A DNA stretch of 64,000 nt. Source: Diplosphaera chodatii. Taxonomy: Eukaryota > Chlorophyta > Trebouxiophyceae > Prasiolales > Stichococcaceae. The stretch covers positions 1,116,001 through 1,180,000 of the forward strand of contig JAALGY010000052.1 in assembly GCA_032358165.1 (NCBI GenBank), written 5' to 3'. The notes under the pieces are model-generated. The model had not been told where the DNA came from. It saw only the letters and a list, made by a program, of their open reading frames with translations, and made no database searches. This document shows positions 49,972 through 62,800 of the stretch, one piece after another (within the stretch, counting starts at the first letter, position 1; the number at the start of each line of letters is the position of its first letter). The position numbers and the translations under genes were made by a program.

Positions 49972-50416
49972 CTGTGCAGCCCTGCAGGCTGCGGGCATCA
50001 TGATGCTTGTGCCGCAACACTGTGTAGCTATATGCGGAAACCCCGCACATCTGGGCCATTCTCTGGGCTCAGACGGCTGCTGCGACTATTTCAGCGACGT
50101 CGGTAATTTGTATGTAAGTGGTGAACTGATTGAGCCGCTAGGACGCAGTGCAGTGCTGCAGCAGATCTAGCTGGCTATGTGATTTATCCCAGAAATCTCG
50201 CTGGGTGGCTCACGTGCAGCTTGCGAAGGTGTCACATTGCCCAGAACGCTGCTCCGGAAGGCGCACTGGCATCTCATACGCGTGTTTTGAGCACATGTGA
50301 CCTTGTCGAGGGCCGGATGCGCATTCTCTGGAGGTACGATCCGTAACACACGGACCGGTGGTCAGCCATCCCTGTTCTGCGCAACGCTGCATCCTGACCC
50401 TCGCAACGTCTGCGGC
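49972..50416. other. Intergenic, same-strand gap
   Basis: About 445 bases between the deacetylase fusion and SDR-2. It contains a TGTAA at 50113-50117. No gene was found. Confidence 0.5.
50113..50117 (+). promoter_or_regulatory. Putative poly(A) signal TGTAA
   Basis: TGTAA about 140 nt after the ankyrin-HDAC stop. Confidence 0.45.
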
Positions 50417-52797
50417 ATGGCACCACGGGTGGCGCTGATCACAGGAGCAGGCATGCTCAATTGTTCGTTTCAGCGCGTTCCGAAACTGTTGCATGCTGAT
50501 GTAAGCCATACCACCCAGAAGCATGCATGCATGCATGCATGCATCGCAGAAGAGGGTGCTTCGACTCTCAAGGCCGGAGCATACAGCAGCTTGAATGACA
50601 CAGCACATCCAAATTTTGTGTTTTGCCTGTTCGTGCATGCCTCAGGCAGCGGTATTGGCAGAGCCACGGCGCTGGCGCTCAGCAAGGCGGATGGATTCAA
50701 GGTGTCTGCATGGCATGTGCTCACTGAGCCTCAGAGTGAAGCCTGGATAGCACGATAAAGGATATCATATGTTGTGACATATCGTGGCGTGCGCTTGCCG
50801 GCAGAGCCATCTCGCAGCAGGCTGTCAGTATCTACCATGATGTCAAATGCATGTCAGGTGGTGGCAACGGACGTGAACGCCGACAACCTGGCAAAGCTCG
50901 TCAACGAGGCACCCGACATCCGTGCTGAAGTCATGGACGTCAAACAGGCTGCAGACGTCGAGATGGTCATTCCTGGGGTAACGTGTTCATGCAGATATTG
51001 GCATGGCCGCATTGTACAGCAGGCATGCTGAGTGCCAGAAGTGCGAGCATGGTGTATCCACGATGCAGAGATGCTGCTCGGACTGCAGGTTGCGAGCTCA
51101 GAGGGTGGCCTGCATGTGCTGATCAACAACGCAGGCATCTTCCCGCTAGGCCCCGTCGAGCTGCTGGCGGAGGAGGTGAGGAGGTCAGGCCTGTAGACTC
51201 TATATGTCAGACATGGCCACAGTGTGACAACAAGTGCTGGGCTGACACTGCGCATCAGTCGACTGTGAACTGAACTGTGTACTGCCATGTGCAGTGGCAG
51301 CGGCTGGCGATGGAGGTATGTGCGCCTGTGTGCAGTGTCGGCAACAGCAGATGACATACCATGACACCAGGATGTATGTGCAATGCATCTTGCAGAATGC
51401 GGCCACAGGGTTTGGGAAGTCAGCACACAGGTGAACTACTTTGGCACCTGGCGATGCACGCGCATGGCGCTGCCATACATGCGGGACTCTGCGGACGGCA
51501 TCGCGCCCCACCGGCCCCATGTCGTGAACGTCAGCTCCACTGCAGGGCTGGTCGGCCTGCCCTTTGCAGGTGCGAGACTGCAGCATACATGGACCAGATG
51601 CAACGCGTTGCACAGCTGCAAAGATGCGCTAAACGCCATCCATGCAACTGAGCGGGCTCCTGCTCTATGTTGCTGCAGAATTTGACGTGCACAAGTATAT
51701 GCACGGGTCATATGTCCGATGTCCGTCCCAACAGGCTCATTACTCATGTGCCGAAACGTGCCAGCATGTGCCATGTTGCAGATGCGTACTGCGCATCCAA
51801 GTTCGCGGTGGAGGGGCTGACGGAGGCGATGGCCACGACGCTGCCCCAGACGGGCATCGACGTGAGCCTGGTCGAGCCGGGCGGCACCGCCACCCGCCTC
51901 ACCCGCACCATGCAGCTGTCGGTGCAGGAGATGGTGCGTCATTGATGTCCAATCTGTTGCTCAACCTTCGTGTGCAGGCTGAATTGGAAGCTTTCGACTG
52001 TGTATAGCGGCATATGCACACATGGCATGGTTGCATGGATGCCAGGAAGGTGTGGCTGATCCGGAGTGAGCATGATCTGCCTCTGCAGCTGGAAGAGTAC
52101 AACGACCAGTACACCGAGATGATCAAGACCTTCTGGCCCAAGTTTGCTGAAAGCCTCAAGCCCGAGAGCGGCGCCCAACGTCCGACAGAGGTACTGACTG
52201 CATTGTGATTGGCACGTGACATGGTGGTTCCTGCTGGTTCACAAAGTGTGTACGGGGTCACCTGCTTGCAGTCGCTACAGGTGCGGCAGGACATGCTGAC
52301 TTCTGTTCCCGCAGCACGCACCAAACGAGCCTTTCTGTGACCTACTTCAACCAGGTGGTGACCCATGCCATACGCCGCGTCCGTATCCTACAAAGTTGCA
52401 TTGAATGTACTTCAGGTGGCGGAGGTGATCAAAGGCGTGGTGACTCGCGAGAAGCAGGCATACCAGCACCTGCGCAACATCACCAGCAAGCAGTCCAAGC
52501 GGCTGGTCAGTCACAAGCTGGCGGACCTCAACGGCGACAAAACTCTAGCAGCCATCCTGGACTTCACTGAGAAGGTATCTGTCATGAACGCTGCAGTCGG
52601 CTGCGCTGCTTGTGCATCAACGTCTTCTTCAGCAACCTATGAGGCGATGCTTGTCAGCAGCCAGCTTGCACTGCATGCGCAATGGGCAACTGCCTGTCCT
52701 CTGAGTCGTTGCGAGATGTATATGGCAACAGGTGTGGCACGTCAGCCATGACTTCAAGAGTGCCTCGCCGCAGCCTCCTGAAGCCGGTGTGGCATGA
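50417..52797 (+). CDS. Short-chain dehydrogenase/reductase, SDR-2, complete catalytic site
   Basis: Ten exons close in phase (311 aa): 50417-50450, 50646-50701, 50858-50977, 51089-51175, 51295-51315, 51431-51569, 51782-51933, 52089-52190, 52416-52574, 52732-52797. Cofactor motif: VALITGAG joined to SGIGRATALALSK, so the canonical TGxxxGIG spans intron 1. That intron must start with GC (GCAG/GCATGC). Then ATDVNADN, VMDVKQ and VLINNAG follow. Catalytic Ser142, Tyr155 and Lys159 are in place (VNVSSTAG, AYCASKFAVEGLTEA). LVEPGGTATRLTR fits NAD(P)-dependent classical SDRs. The acidic residue at the end of the second strand (TD) favours NAD over NADP. It is a clear paralogue of SDR-1 with matching intron positions. 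Exon 5 is only 21 nt. Substrate unknown. Confidence 0.9.
50521..50545 (+). repeat. (CATG)n microsatellite in SDR-2 intron 1
   Basis: Six tandem GCAT/CATG units. Being made of CATG units, it is self-complementary and could form a hairpin. A shorter copy lies at 62613-62633. Confidence 0.85.
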
Positions 52798-52854
52798 TGA
52801 GCAACAGCTGCTGAGGCTTAAGTAGCACGTTCAGCTCAGATCGGTTTTGATGCC

Positions 52855-52868
52855 TGTAACATATGTAA
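52855..52868 (+). promoter_or_regulatory. Two TGTAA poly(A) signals
   Basis: TGTAA at 52855-52859 and 52864-52868, about 60 nt after the SDR-2 stop. Confidence 0.5.
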
Positions 52869-53056
52869 GAGGGTGCGCATGCCATGCTGGTGGCAATGTC
52901 TACAATTGCGGATCAGTGGGTTTAGATCAGCGCTGCTGTTGCAGAGCGCTTTGGTCGTTGCATGTGTGGGTCTGTCGATCCAATGTGCTACTGATCTGTG
53001 TGAAGTTTAGGCTACCTGGTTCAGAATCAAGTCCTCAACACAACTGGGCGCAGGAC

Positions 53057-54440
53057 TTATGCAATGCAGCGCTGCAAGGTCTGCTCCAGCTCTGTGCGCT
53101 CCAGGCGACAGCCTATCACCACAATGCGGGTGCTCCGCTCGCCTGAGTCGCCCCATGCTGCGCCCTCTGTCAGCTCGTACAATTCGTGTACCGCCTGCGG
53201 ATGAGCACATGCACACAGTGACTGAACTGTTCCAGGCGTTTACAACATTCCTTCCGAGCACAGGTGCTGCCAGCTGGTGCTGCCAGTTGCCAGCCGATTG
53301 CCGCCGTCCCAATGCCAATGATGGACGTTCAATGCTGGGCTGATACATGTACATTGCCTGAACCAAAGCCGATCTCACCTGAAGTAAGTGCTGACGGTCG
53401 CTGCCGGCTGCATCGAGCACGCCCTTCATCCGGAACACATCCGGCCCGTCTGGCCGCCTGTCCCACAATAAAGCCTCTGCCCACTGGCGCACCCTGCAGT
53501 CACGAGGTGATTAGTGTCATGGGCACGAGACTTTAGACGCTGCCACACGCTCTTACAACAGCTATGAGCCAGGCAAACGCACGATCATGTTTTAAGAGAG
53601 ACCATACCGAGGTGCCTGATAATACGCACCTCTGCAGATCAAGTGGTTTGGAGAGCCGCAGGCTGACAGATGTGACCTGATCCGCATGCAGATGGTGATG
53701 GTGGTCACCAGCTGCGTCATGGGTGCTGGCCTTCTGCCTGGTCGCCTGCGCGCCGTCGGGGGCGGCAGCTGCGTCACGGGTGTGCGAGTCGCGACGGTCG
53801 CCCAGCTGCTGCTGCGCATGCGACCTGGCACTGCCTGCCGGCTGCTGCCTGCCCGTGGCGCCCCCGTCCGCTCCGCCGCTGGGCCTGCGCCTGTTCCTCG
53901 AGTCCCAGCGCCCTGCGACCCAAGCAATAGTGGGCTCACAGCCGGACAGCTTTGTCATTTGCAACCCGAGCCGATGCATGCCAAGGGGTTGCAAGGGGGC
54001 GTTATGTGCGTTGAACACACGCATGCACAGCTGCATATTGCACCTGTGGCCGGCCAGCGCCCGCAGGTCCAGGATGCTGCCCACATCCACGGCGCAGCGG
54101 TGCGTGCGCAGCCGCTGCGCCGTGGGGTTGATGGCTGCAATGGACGCCTCCACAGCCTGAAGCTGCTCCTCACCCTCTAGATCGACCTGATGGGCAGTAG
54201 CTGGGAGTGTGTCAAGTACAATCCGGTTGCAGTAGCGTCCCATCCACAACGTGCATGGTTGTTCTGAGCATGCACCACGGCAAGATGTCAGGGACTTCTG
54301 CACCCCACCTTGTTCAGCAGGACGACATCCGAGTAGGCTATCTGCTGCTGGGCCTCATTGGCAGAGCTGGCGCCGCTGGCATCCTCAGTTGCGGCAGGAG
54401 CAGCGGCAAGCTGCCGGGGCAGGTGGCGTGCATCGGCAAC
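53057..54440 (-). CDS. CobW/COG0523-like protein lacking its P-loop half (truncated or fused)
   Basis: Exons: 54440-54309, 54186-54044, about 53930-53630, 53493-53379, 53194-53057. What is present is the second half of a plant-type CobW GTPase: VADARHLPRQLAA, AQQQIAYSDVVLLNKV (the NKxD region, here Asn-Lys then VDLEGEE), INPTAQRLRTHR, a His-rich linker (AGDHHHHLHADQ), TSVSLRLSKPLDLQ, FRMKGVLDAAG and RIVVIGCRLERTELEQTLQ. These proteins are GTP-dependent metal chaperones. No exon with the Walker A GxxGxGKTT or the CxCC metal site exists anywhere upstream on this strand. The join between 54044 and the His-rich exon does not close with GT-AG splicing. It is either a decaying gene or it borrows its N-terminus from the gene just upstream. 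Confidence 0.72.
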
Positions 54441-54658
54441 CTGCAAAAGTGCAATTGCATGCTGACGCCTCATCACCAAAAGTCAATCAGCAGAACGAAC
54501 GCTGCAGGCCGGGCAACAATCGCATGTGATAACAGGGTGCAGCATGCCTATGGGAAGCCAGCATGCTGTGGCAGAAAGGAGATAGTCCCGCTGTCATCAT
54601 CAGCATGGCACACGAGCAAACTAGGGCGGCATGCTGCCAATGAAAGGAGGCTTGAAAA

Positions 54659-55805
54659 TCAAAGGAAATCACAGAGTCGCTGACGCCGACGATATCGTTC
54701 TCCGTCTCCCAGTGTACGCCGCAGCCCAGAGATCGGCCCCTCCTGCAATTGCATGCGGGCCGAGTCGAACTGCTTAGTGCCCACCAGCGTGCCGCTGCGC
54801 TGCAGCTGCTGCTGTCTTTGCTGCATGGTAAGGGAACCCAGCGCTGGACTAACATAGAGTTAACATCCATACAGCCATTGCTTGGGGTACAAGGCATTAA
54901 AATGAGCACGTGTAGTTTGGAAGCCTTGCAAGACTGACCTGGAGCTTGCTCGTTTGACGCTGGCCCTGTGTCGGTGGCGGGCCCTGCTCCTCTGTCTGAG
55001 CACCCGCTCCGCTGGCATCCAATCGCTGAATGCCTTGCAGAATAGCTGGGTTGCCCGCAGCTGCCAGCAAATCCAGTGGCTCCGCTGCATCCACCGGCCA
55101 TGCTGCACATGCACAAATATGTCATAAAGAATGCAGTGAAACCTCGAAAATCGATATCAGAATTGATGAGACCATCTGTTCATACATGTCAGAACAACTG
55201 CTCACCCTGATTCAGTGCCAGCGAGGCAATCAGCGCTGCAATGCCCAGGTGGTTTGCGCCGCCTGGCCTTGACTGCTTCGCTTCAGCTCTGGAGGCATCG
55301 GTTGGCGGTTGCACGACCTGTGAACGGAAGCCAGAACATCAGCCACAGCATTGGCTTGTTACCAGATAGCATATCTACAGCACCTTAACAGCACTACAGT
55401 TTTGCTTCAGCATTGCATCACATCAAATGCTGGTGGCCGCGCTGCCATAACATCTGCCTCCGCTGCCCTGATCTTCCCGACACGCCTACGCTGAGCATTT
55501 TCTCGCTTCTGCATGTCACGGCCGCCACCATGTTGACTAGGATCTGCTGCATACCCACTCTGGGAGAAGGCATCACACTGTGAAGCTGTGAGCTGGTCGT
55601 GAGTTGTCAGAATGGCCAGTGACTCCACCTGCTGCGGAGTGAGCTGATCCTGCAGCTCACCCGGGACGAAGCCCTCTGGCAGACTAGTCAACGGGCGTGG
55701 AAGTGCACAATCCCTGCAGGGTATATGCCACAGTATGCCTAGGGCGGTCGACTTAGTAGTCACCGCCACATTCCCCTGCGTGGCTTTAGCACCACTAGCC
55801 GCCAT
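54659..55805 (-). CDS. Unrecognised protein, Gln/Ala-rich
   Basis: Four exons close in phase (273 aa): 55805-55422, 55317-55206, 55102-54939, 54820-54659. The product has no family motif I know. Visible parts: LPRPLTSLPEGFVPGELQDQ, an Arg/Lys-rich stretch (DMQKRENAQRRRVGKIRAAE), ANHLGIAALIASLALNQ, AAEPLDLLAAAGNPAILQGI and a C-terminal basic helix (RRTLGDGERYRRRQRLCDFL). It ends 218 bp before the CobW-like exons on the same strand. A phase-0 donor inside the last exon (CTG/GTGGGC) could splice it straight into CobW exon 1. Whether this is one gene or two is open. Confidence 0.4.
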
Positions 55806-56860
55806 CCCATGCATGCTGAACCGCTGCTTTGCACTGTGCTGCACAACATGCACCTCCGATGTACCTGTACACAGTGAGGGTGTATACGCCGGTGCTTAAT
55901 CCTCTGAGCAGGATCAGGCAGCCGCAGGCCTTATGAGTGTCCCGCCTCGCCAGCCACATCCCTGCAGGGGGCGCAAGTGGGGACGTGGTATTTGAATGAC
56001 ATTGCAATTCGAAGAGCAGGAATCCGAGTTTCCTGCTCGGGTACGTGCTTGATACGAGCCTGAACAGGCGCTGATTGCCTCAGCTGGGCGCTTGCTGCCC
56101 TAAACAGATGTCATTAAGACACCGCCACTGAGCATATTGGGATCGTCCAAGATATCGGATCAGCTCTGGATGGCAGATTGAATGTGAGCGGATTGTCATC
56201 TCAGTGCTGCTGAGGACGCCGCCGCCACGGCGTTGGCGCAAACCTCTTCGCTTGGTGGCGGTCCACACCGCATGACAGCCACAGCACAGCCTGTACCGCA
56301 TCCGCCGTCAGCTGGCGGAACATTGCAGGCACCACCCAGCCGCTACACCGCTGCGTATTGGCAGCTTGACCCTGTCTGCAGCTGACTTCTCTCACCTCCA
56401 GATGTGACCCGCAGCAATGCCGCCCAACGCGCAGAGGAAAGCCATCACACCCGCAGCCGCACCTCGTGGCAATAGTACTGCTGGGCGCTCTTGAATCTGA
56501 CGCCGACTTCCAGGCCGTGTTTTGATCCATAGCCGTGAACCTTTTGACCTCCCTCAAGCCCTGGTAATTATCCACCTGGGTATTCTGGGACAGAGCGATT
56601 TGCCGTTGAGAATCCCATTTGTGTGCCTGCGCGATCGGCTTGTTCGCACAACATATCTGTATAACCAATTACGATCTCACATCACCCATGTGCCGAGCGT
56701 GGGGCCTGGCGGCTTGCACGTCGCCGTGTCAGTAGGAATGGGATTGGGATCGGAAGCCCAGTCTGTGCATCGAGCAGGCGTACGAAGAATTGATCCGTTT
56801 GTCCTGAACGGCAGTGGAGCTAGTGCATAGTGCTGTCAGCAACAAACCAAAACAGGCAGA
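55806..56860. other. Divergent intergenic region, possible small minus-strand exon
   Basis: About 1.05 kb. On the minus strand near 56430-56201 there are exon-like fragments (MAFLCALGGIAAGH, and AMFRQLTADAVQAVLWLS) that could belong to a small gene or to a 5' extension of the unrecognised gene. I could not close them in phase and do not call them. Confidence 0.35.
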
Positions 56861-59800
56861 ATGGGCGTTACCTCGGCGCTCAGCTTTGTGCGGAGTTTTA
56901 GGCGCACGACGATGGGACTGTGCAACATTGCACGGGGAAGACTGGTCTTTGACTCAGCCAGTTTCCTGACCAGAATGTTCATGGGCAGCCCGGGTCGCTG
57001 GGAGGCCCTGACGCTGCTGCTGCTGGATGTGCTGCTGGTGGCAGGCTTCAAGATCATCGTGAGGCGCCGTTGTCATTGCACTGCCTTAAACGTAAATCCA
57101 AGATTGAGCCTACCTGCCGCAACAAGATGAACAGGCTCATTGAGAGACGCCAGTGCCCTGTGCAGTGGATCGTGGAGGTGCATCAGCACCTGCCCATTAA
57201 GGAGCATGAGCACGCGCTACGCGCGGGCATCAGCGTTGAGGCGCTGCGGCAGAGGCACGCTGACACAAAACAGCGGGGGTCGCTGGGTTTATTACAAACC
57301 CTGAACAGGCGGCTTGCTCCAGCGCTCGCGTGAGTTGTGCAAGTCTCGCAACATGTCTGCTCCACTCTGTGCACTTCTGCAGTGCAGCTGCTAAGACCCT
57401 CAGCTTCACTCGGCATCATATGACCACGTGACAAGTGAGCGAATGGACCATGTGGACTTGCACATGTCTTCCCGACTCATTGCATTCTCGGTGTCTACTT
57501 GGCAGGGAGCGCGGCATCACCATCTTGCAGGCGCCCTGCGAAGGCGACCAGCAGTTTGCAGCGGAGGTGCACAGCCGTGGCGGCTTTGCATGCACCGATG
57601 ACAGTGACGCGCTGGTTCTCGGCTGTGACCGCTACAGATTCACATTGTGAGAAGCTTGATACCGCTATCCTCTGCTGCTTGCTCAAAAATGCCCTCATGC
57701 TCCTGTATGCAGTCATCACCTGTGCACCACCTGTGGCCCCAGTTGCCCAGGTGTGCGCACAAGAGTGTTGGACGTGGCATGTGGGACATGCTATGACATG
57801 GACGACAGACATACCATGCAATCATGGTGCCCCGCAGGAAGAACCCGGACCACCAGGAGGAGGTCAACAAGCTTGCACGAGTGGTGTCGGATGGGACGCC
57901 TGCTGAGAAGCGGGTGGCGCTACAGGCAGGTGTTGTACCGAATGTCGTGCGACACTATACTCTGCCACGCGAGCAACTTCTGCAAGCGTTGCATACATCA
58001 GCTGAAGAGAGCCCTTGCTGATGTGCCAAGCGTTGCCACCTTCTGACATTGCCAGCTCGCCATGCCACTTTGTGCCAGGCCTTCCTGACGTTCACACCTG
58101 CAGAATCTGGGGGACTACGTGATTGTTGAGCAGACCAGCTTCGAGGATATTCTGACTGGCGTCCAGCAGCGGCTCAGCTTGCCTGAGCCAAGCTACCCGC
58201 TGCTGGTCCGCCTCATGGCCCTCATGGGTCATGATTACTTGCCGCGGCCCGTGTTTGGCGCCGGCTTTGTGTTCATGACGACGTGCATGGAGCGCTTGCT
58301 GCTGGCGGGCAATCAGCCCGACGAGATTGATGAGGAGATGGTGGACTTTCCGTCCATCCGCAGCTGCTTTAAATTCCTGCCCTGATCGTAGAAAAAACTG
58401 CACCAATGTAGCCATGGGGCGCCTGGGACATGCTGGATGGGTCACCCTAGCTGCGCAATCACGGCCTGAGTTGTTGAACCACCCCAATCTACTGGTCACC
58501 CCTTACTACCGTGTTCCTGCTGCCCAGCTGGCATGCGAGGTGGTGCGGGCGGCACATGCCAAGGGCCTGCAGCCGCCGAAGGCGGCGTTGCTCGCAGAGC
58601 GTCTACGCGATGCAGTCACGGGCATCGTCTGCGGCCCATGTAGGTTGCTGTACCTCCAAATTGCCAGCAGATGCTACTCAAATAATGCCAAGTGAGCTCA
58701 CATAACATTGGACTAGTGGTCTGCGGGTGCTTTGTAGAACTGTGCTGCCGGTACCTTCGGCAAATCATTCAAGCTTATTCCTGAGCTATGTCATCCGCAG
58801 CTGCGCAACTGCAGCCCTGGATGGGATGACCATACTAGCCTGTTGATTGACAATCAACCAAGCGACTCTTGCAAGTCTTCACAGGCTTTGATTGGGACCC
58901 CGCCACGGAGCCGCGGCCATCTGCACTGAAGACCGCCATGCTGCACGAGCTGGGCGGCCTGCAGCAGTATGGCGTGCAACGGCTGGTGCTGCCGGACGTG
59001 CAGTCGAGGGTCGTGCGGCTGTTCCCTCCGTTGACATATCGCAACATGGACGATGCGACCGCTCAGGGCGTCCTGACAGGCAAGACAATATGTGCTGACA
59101 TGCCTTTTGCCGAGGGCGAGACAACAATTGTGTTAACTTCTAGACACGAGCTGAGCATTTTGGATCCCTAGTATTGAGTGAGCCAGGCAGTGCTGGTTGG
59201 CGTCAGCATTGCCGAATGTCCATGAAACACAACCACCGTCGTCTGACTCCGGATAGTCACCACACCTTATCCACGCCTTATTCTTGCTCAGCACGCAGGC
59301 GCGCGTCTGCCCTTCGAACCGTTCTTGGAGGTGGCGCACATGCAGGGTGTCGATCTGCATGAGGCGGCAACGTCTGCACAGTACTGCGGCACGATTCTGT
59401 ACAACATCAAGCCCCTGTTGGACCGCGGCCTCGAAGGTGCGACCAGCGTTAGCCTCTGCTATTGTCCATGCACCTGGACATAGATGCTTCGCACCATCAC
59501 ACCCTGTCCATGACCTTTGGCACCGTTAGGGCCGCCAGACGGAGGGTGTTGTGAAAAAATCTGCAATTGAGTTCAGCATAAGAGATCAGCCATCTTGCGA
59601 CCCGGGGGTTGCATACATTGCACATTTAGGTGCGTCCACATTCTGCGGACATCAATATTGTGTATATGTCTGACCGTCTGCATCGCAATGCAGCGCCGGC
59701 CTGGCTGCTCCCAGAGCAATGGAAGCAGCCAGGCCAGCCCGTCTACCTCATGGCGGCGGCCAACGCCACTGAGACGTTCCTACGGGCTGGCAATCTCCTT

Positions 59801-62800
59801 CACGTCAGCAGCGCCTTCAGGGACGTTATCCTCGGTGTATTGCCGCCGCACACGTGCGTCTCTTGCTTGACTTGGGATGATTGGATAACGGCAGTTTGCA
59901 ATCATCATCAAGATTGGAAGTCCACAGCATTTCATTTGTGCTATGCAATCCACACATGAGATTGTGACGCACGCATATGCGTTTGTACATGACTCTGCAG
60001 GGACCGTCTGTATGCATACTATGAGGACAGCGAAATCCGTAGCGTGGTGAGCCTTACGTGCACTAATGATCGGGCGTATCTCTCTGGTATCCGCAACATC
60101 ATTCAGCCCGAGGATGTCGGCGTCCTAGTGGCGGTCCTAGCGGTGGGCACCGGGCATGGCTTCCGCCTGCGCCTTAGCAAGGTGCAGCACAACATATAGT
60201 TGGTGCTTGTCATTGTTGGCAGCGATGAACTTGTTAGCAACAGTGCTGTGTGGCACGCCAACGCTTTTTGGGTGGTACAACTGACGCTCAGCCGCGCATA
60301 GCTCATTAAGGCCTTGATGCTCACTTTGCGTCTTGAATGGCATCTCTTGAAGTGAGGGTAGAATAATAGCGCCGCTTCCCTCTGCGCCACAGGTGGAGCC
60401 TGCACAGGGCGACGAGACAATGCCTGCTACCGCCGCGGAGCTGCAGCCAGCACCGCTGGAGCCGCCCACAGCTGGTGAAGCTGTGCCAGCGGGCTTCAGT
60501 TTGTCCAACCGAAAAGGTATGAGGCTTCTTGTTGCCCTTGAAAAGCGCTGGCCATTGAAAGTCGGTTTTTGGAACATTGGCGCATGCTCCTATTGATCCG
60601 AAGCTGCAATCTGTGACCCTTGTCTTCAAATGACTCGGATGCCCAAACCATGTGCACAGGTGCAGACGACTGGGGTGTGGGTCACAACGTGGAGGCGGCT
60701 CTAAGCATCAGCGGCACGAGCACACTCCGGTCCATGGGTACACCCAGCAATGCAGAGGGCCTGGGCCTCGGCGAGCGGATCTTGCATCTGCTGAGCCTGT
60801 CTGAGTGAGTTTGGGACGTACACATGTCGGTCAAAAGCTTGCCCGGTTGCATGAATGGCTGCGCTTTGAGACATATTTCCCTGGCACCCTACTTGCAGGG
60901 TGCAGGAAGTTAGGGATGCATGGACTTGTAAGCCACACCAACGCTATGATGGCACACAGTGGTGTGCCAAGCATCTTGCGGACAGCAATCAAGTGTGATG
61001 GCTTGCAGGGAGGGAGGGCTGCGTGAGCTGGAGGTGCGCGGCCTCCCTGGCGGCCAGCAGAACGCATGGCTGACCGTCGCCCCACTGATGCCGTTGACTG
61101 GAAATGAGCACCACAGCAGCCGCCTCAGACTTACTGTCACGGCGCCATCAGAGCTGCGGAAGGAGGTGCGGCGCGGGGCTTTCACTGGCGGAGTGTTTGC
61201 CCTGGGAACGGCGCCAGACAGCCAGAATGTCTTGCGCCCTGTCGGTAGCTTCGTTGCAAGCACTGCCGTGCGCAGCTTCACGACTGCGCATGACTGGCAC
61301 GTGCAGCAGGTGCTGCACACTTCCAGCACTGTATTGAACTGTTGCTCTTGTGCTCACTGGCTCACTTTCTATATGATGGCGTCGCTTCCTGTACCTTGGC
61401 AGCATGTCATGTCGTGGCTGATGAGGATGGAGAAGCATGGCCCATGCCTTGTGCCTCCAGGGTGATTTCAATGAGCGCAAGCCCGCAGAGCCGTTCACGC
61501 TATCGGTTGACATGCTGGATGCCGTGCACCAATACTCTGCAGCAGGTGCGTTGGGGAACGCACATCTGACGTGCTAAGGCAAACATTAATTACACCTGAA
61601 TCCAAGTTAATCTTCAATTGATTCCTGGCCGAATTGCCATGCACTGTGCAGGTGCGGACCTGCTGCAAACGTTGCATGCACCGGAAGGCAGCCGGCTGAT
61701 CTTCCCGGCCGCTATCAGCGATGTCAACGCTGATGGGAAACTTTATGGCACAAACCTCGATGTGCCTGCCGCTGCGAACAAGGTGGCCACTGCAGCAGGC
61801 CTTGCGCCGGACGCTGGTGCTGCCAAGTGAGTATGTTGCCATGCATTCAGCAGATGCATCCAATAGCACACCATCATCTCCACTGGCAATGTAGACATTG
61901 CAACACCATAAATTGCCTACGTTTTTGCGAGTCCAGATGCATGATTTTGGTCCAGTCTTATAGCATCCAATGCGACATGAATCATGACATGCAAAGCAAC
62001 TCACGACATCCATTGCCATCGTAGGCGGGAGGTAGCCTGTGTCCTGATTGGCAGCGGGCAGCCGCGACTTGTAGCCGCGTCGCTGAGGCCTATGCGTGGG
62101 AAGTCGCAAGAGTCCACGTACTACCGACTCCGCCTGTCAGCTGAGTCAGGCCTGCAAGGCGACTTTGCGGTGGTGCTTGCCTGCCCGCTGCAACCCCCTG
62201 CCACAGCACCAATGGACAATGGCGCAGCTAGTGCCGCCACAGCTATGGACTCTGGCATGCTCGATGGCGCGGTGGCAGTTGGCGATGTTGCGGCTCCAGC
62301 ACTTGTGTCACATGGCAGCAGCCTCGGCACCGCAGACTCGCAGCCATCGCCAGCAATGCTGCGGCAGGTGGTGTCAGCACTGGTGCCCGCGCCGCACGGT
62401 GATGCAGCGGCAGTGCTGGTGGTCATGGGCACATCACTATCGCGTGCAGAGGGGCAGGCTGCGGTGAAGTGCGTGTGTGAGCTGCTGCAGCTGCGGGGCA
62501 TGGAGCTAGTGTCTTGCGTGTATCCGGAGCCGCCGCTGCCCGAGCTGCTGACCCCAGCAGGCAGGACATGACTTGGCACGCATGCCATTGCTGTGGGTGT
62601 CGAACCTGGCATGTGCATGCATGCATGCATGTATCCGCAATCGCCTTAGCCCCTTTTGGCACAGCTTCTTGTGCCCTGCCGTGCAGAGCGGCAGCGTTTG
62701 GGCATGCAGGACCTTATTGCTGTCGTGACCTTTCCCTCAAGCGCGCCTAACATGGGTTGGTCTGATGCTGCATTTGGAAGCAGGTGGTGGCGTGCCTTCA

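Noticed and set aside
54440..54480. An in-frame ATG (MRRQHAIALLQ) as a true start for the CobW-like gene
   Set aside because: It lies inside a typical intron end (TTTTGCAG) and would still give a protein without a P-loop. I kept the annotation as truncated or fused.
56201..56668. A possible small minus-strand gene between the CobW-side genes and the XPG-fold gene
   Set aside because: The fragments look partly coding, but no start, splice pair or family could be supported.
58341..58385. Stop codon at 58383 as the end of a short XPG-like nuclease
   Set aside because: A donor at 58341 joins in phase to 58528 and all later exons stay in phase, so a longer gene is preferred; an early-stop isoform remains possible.
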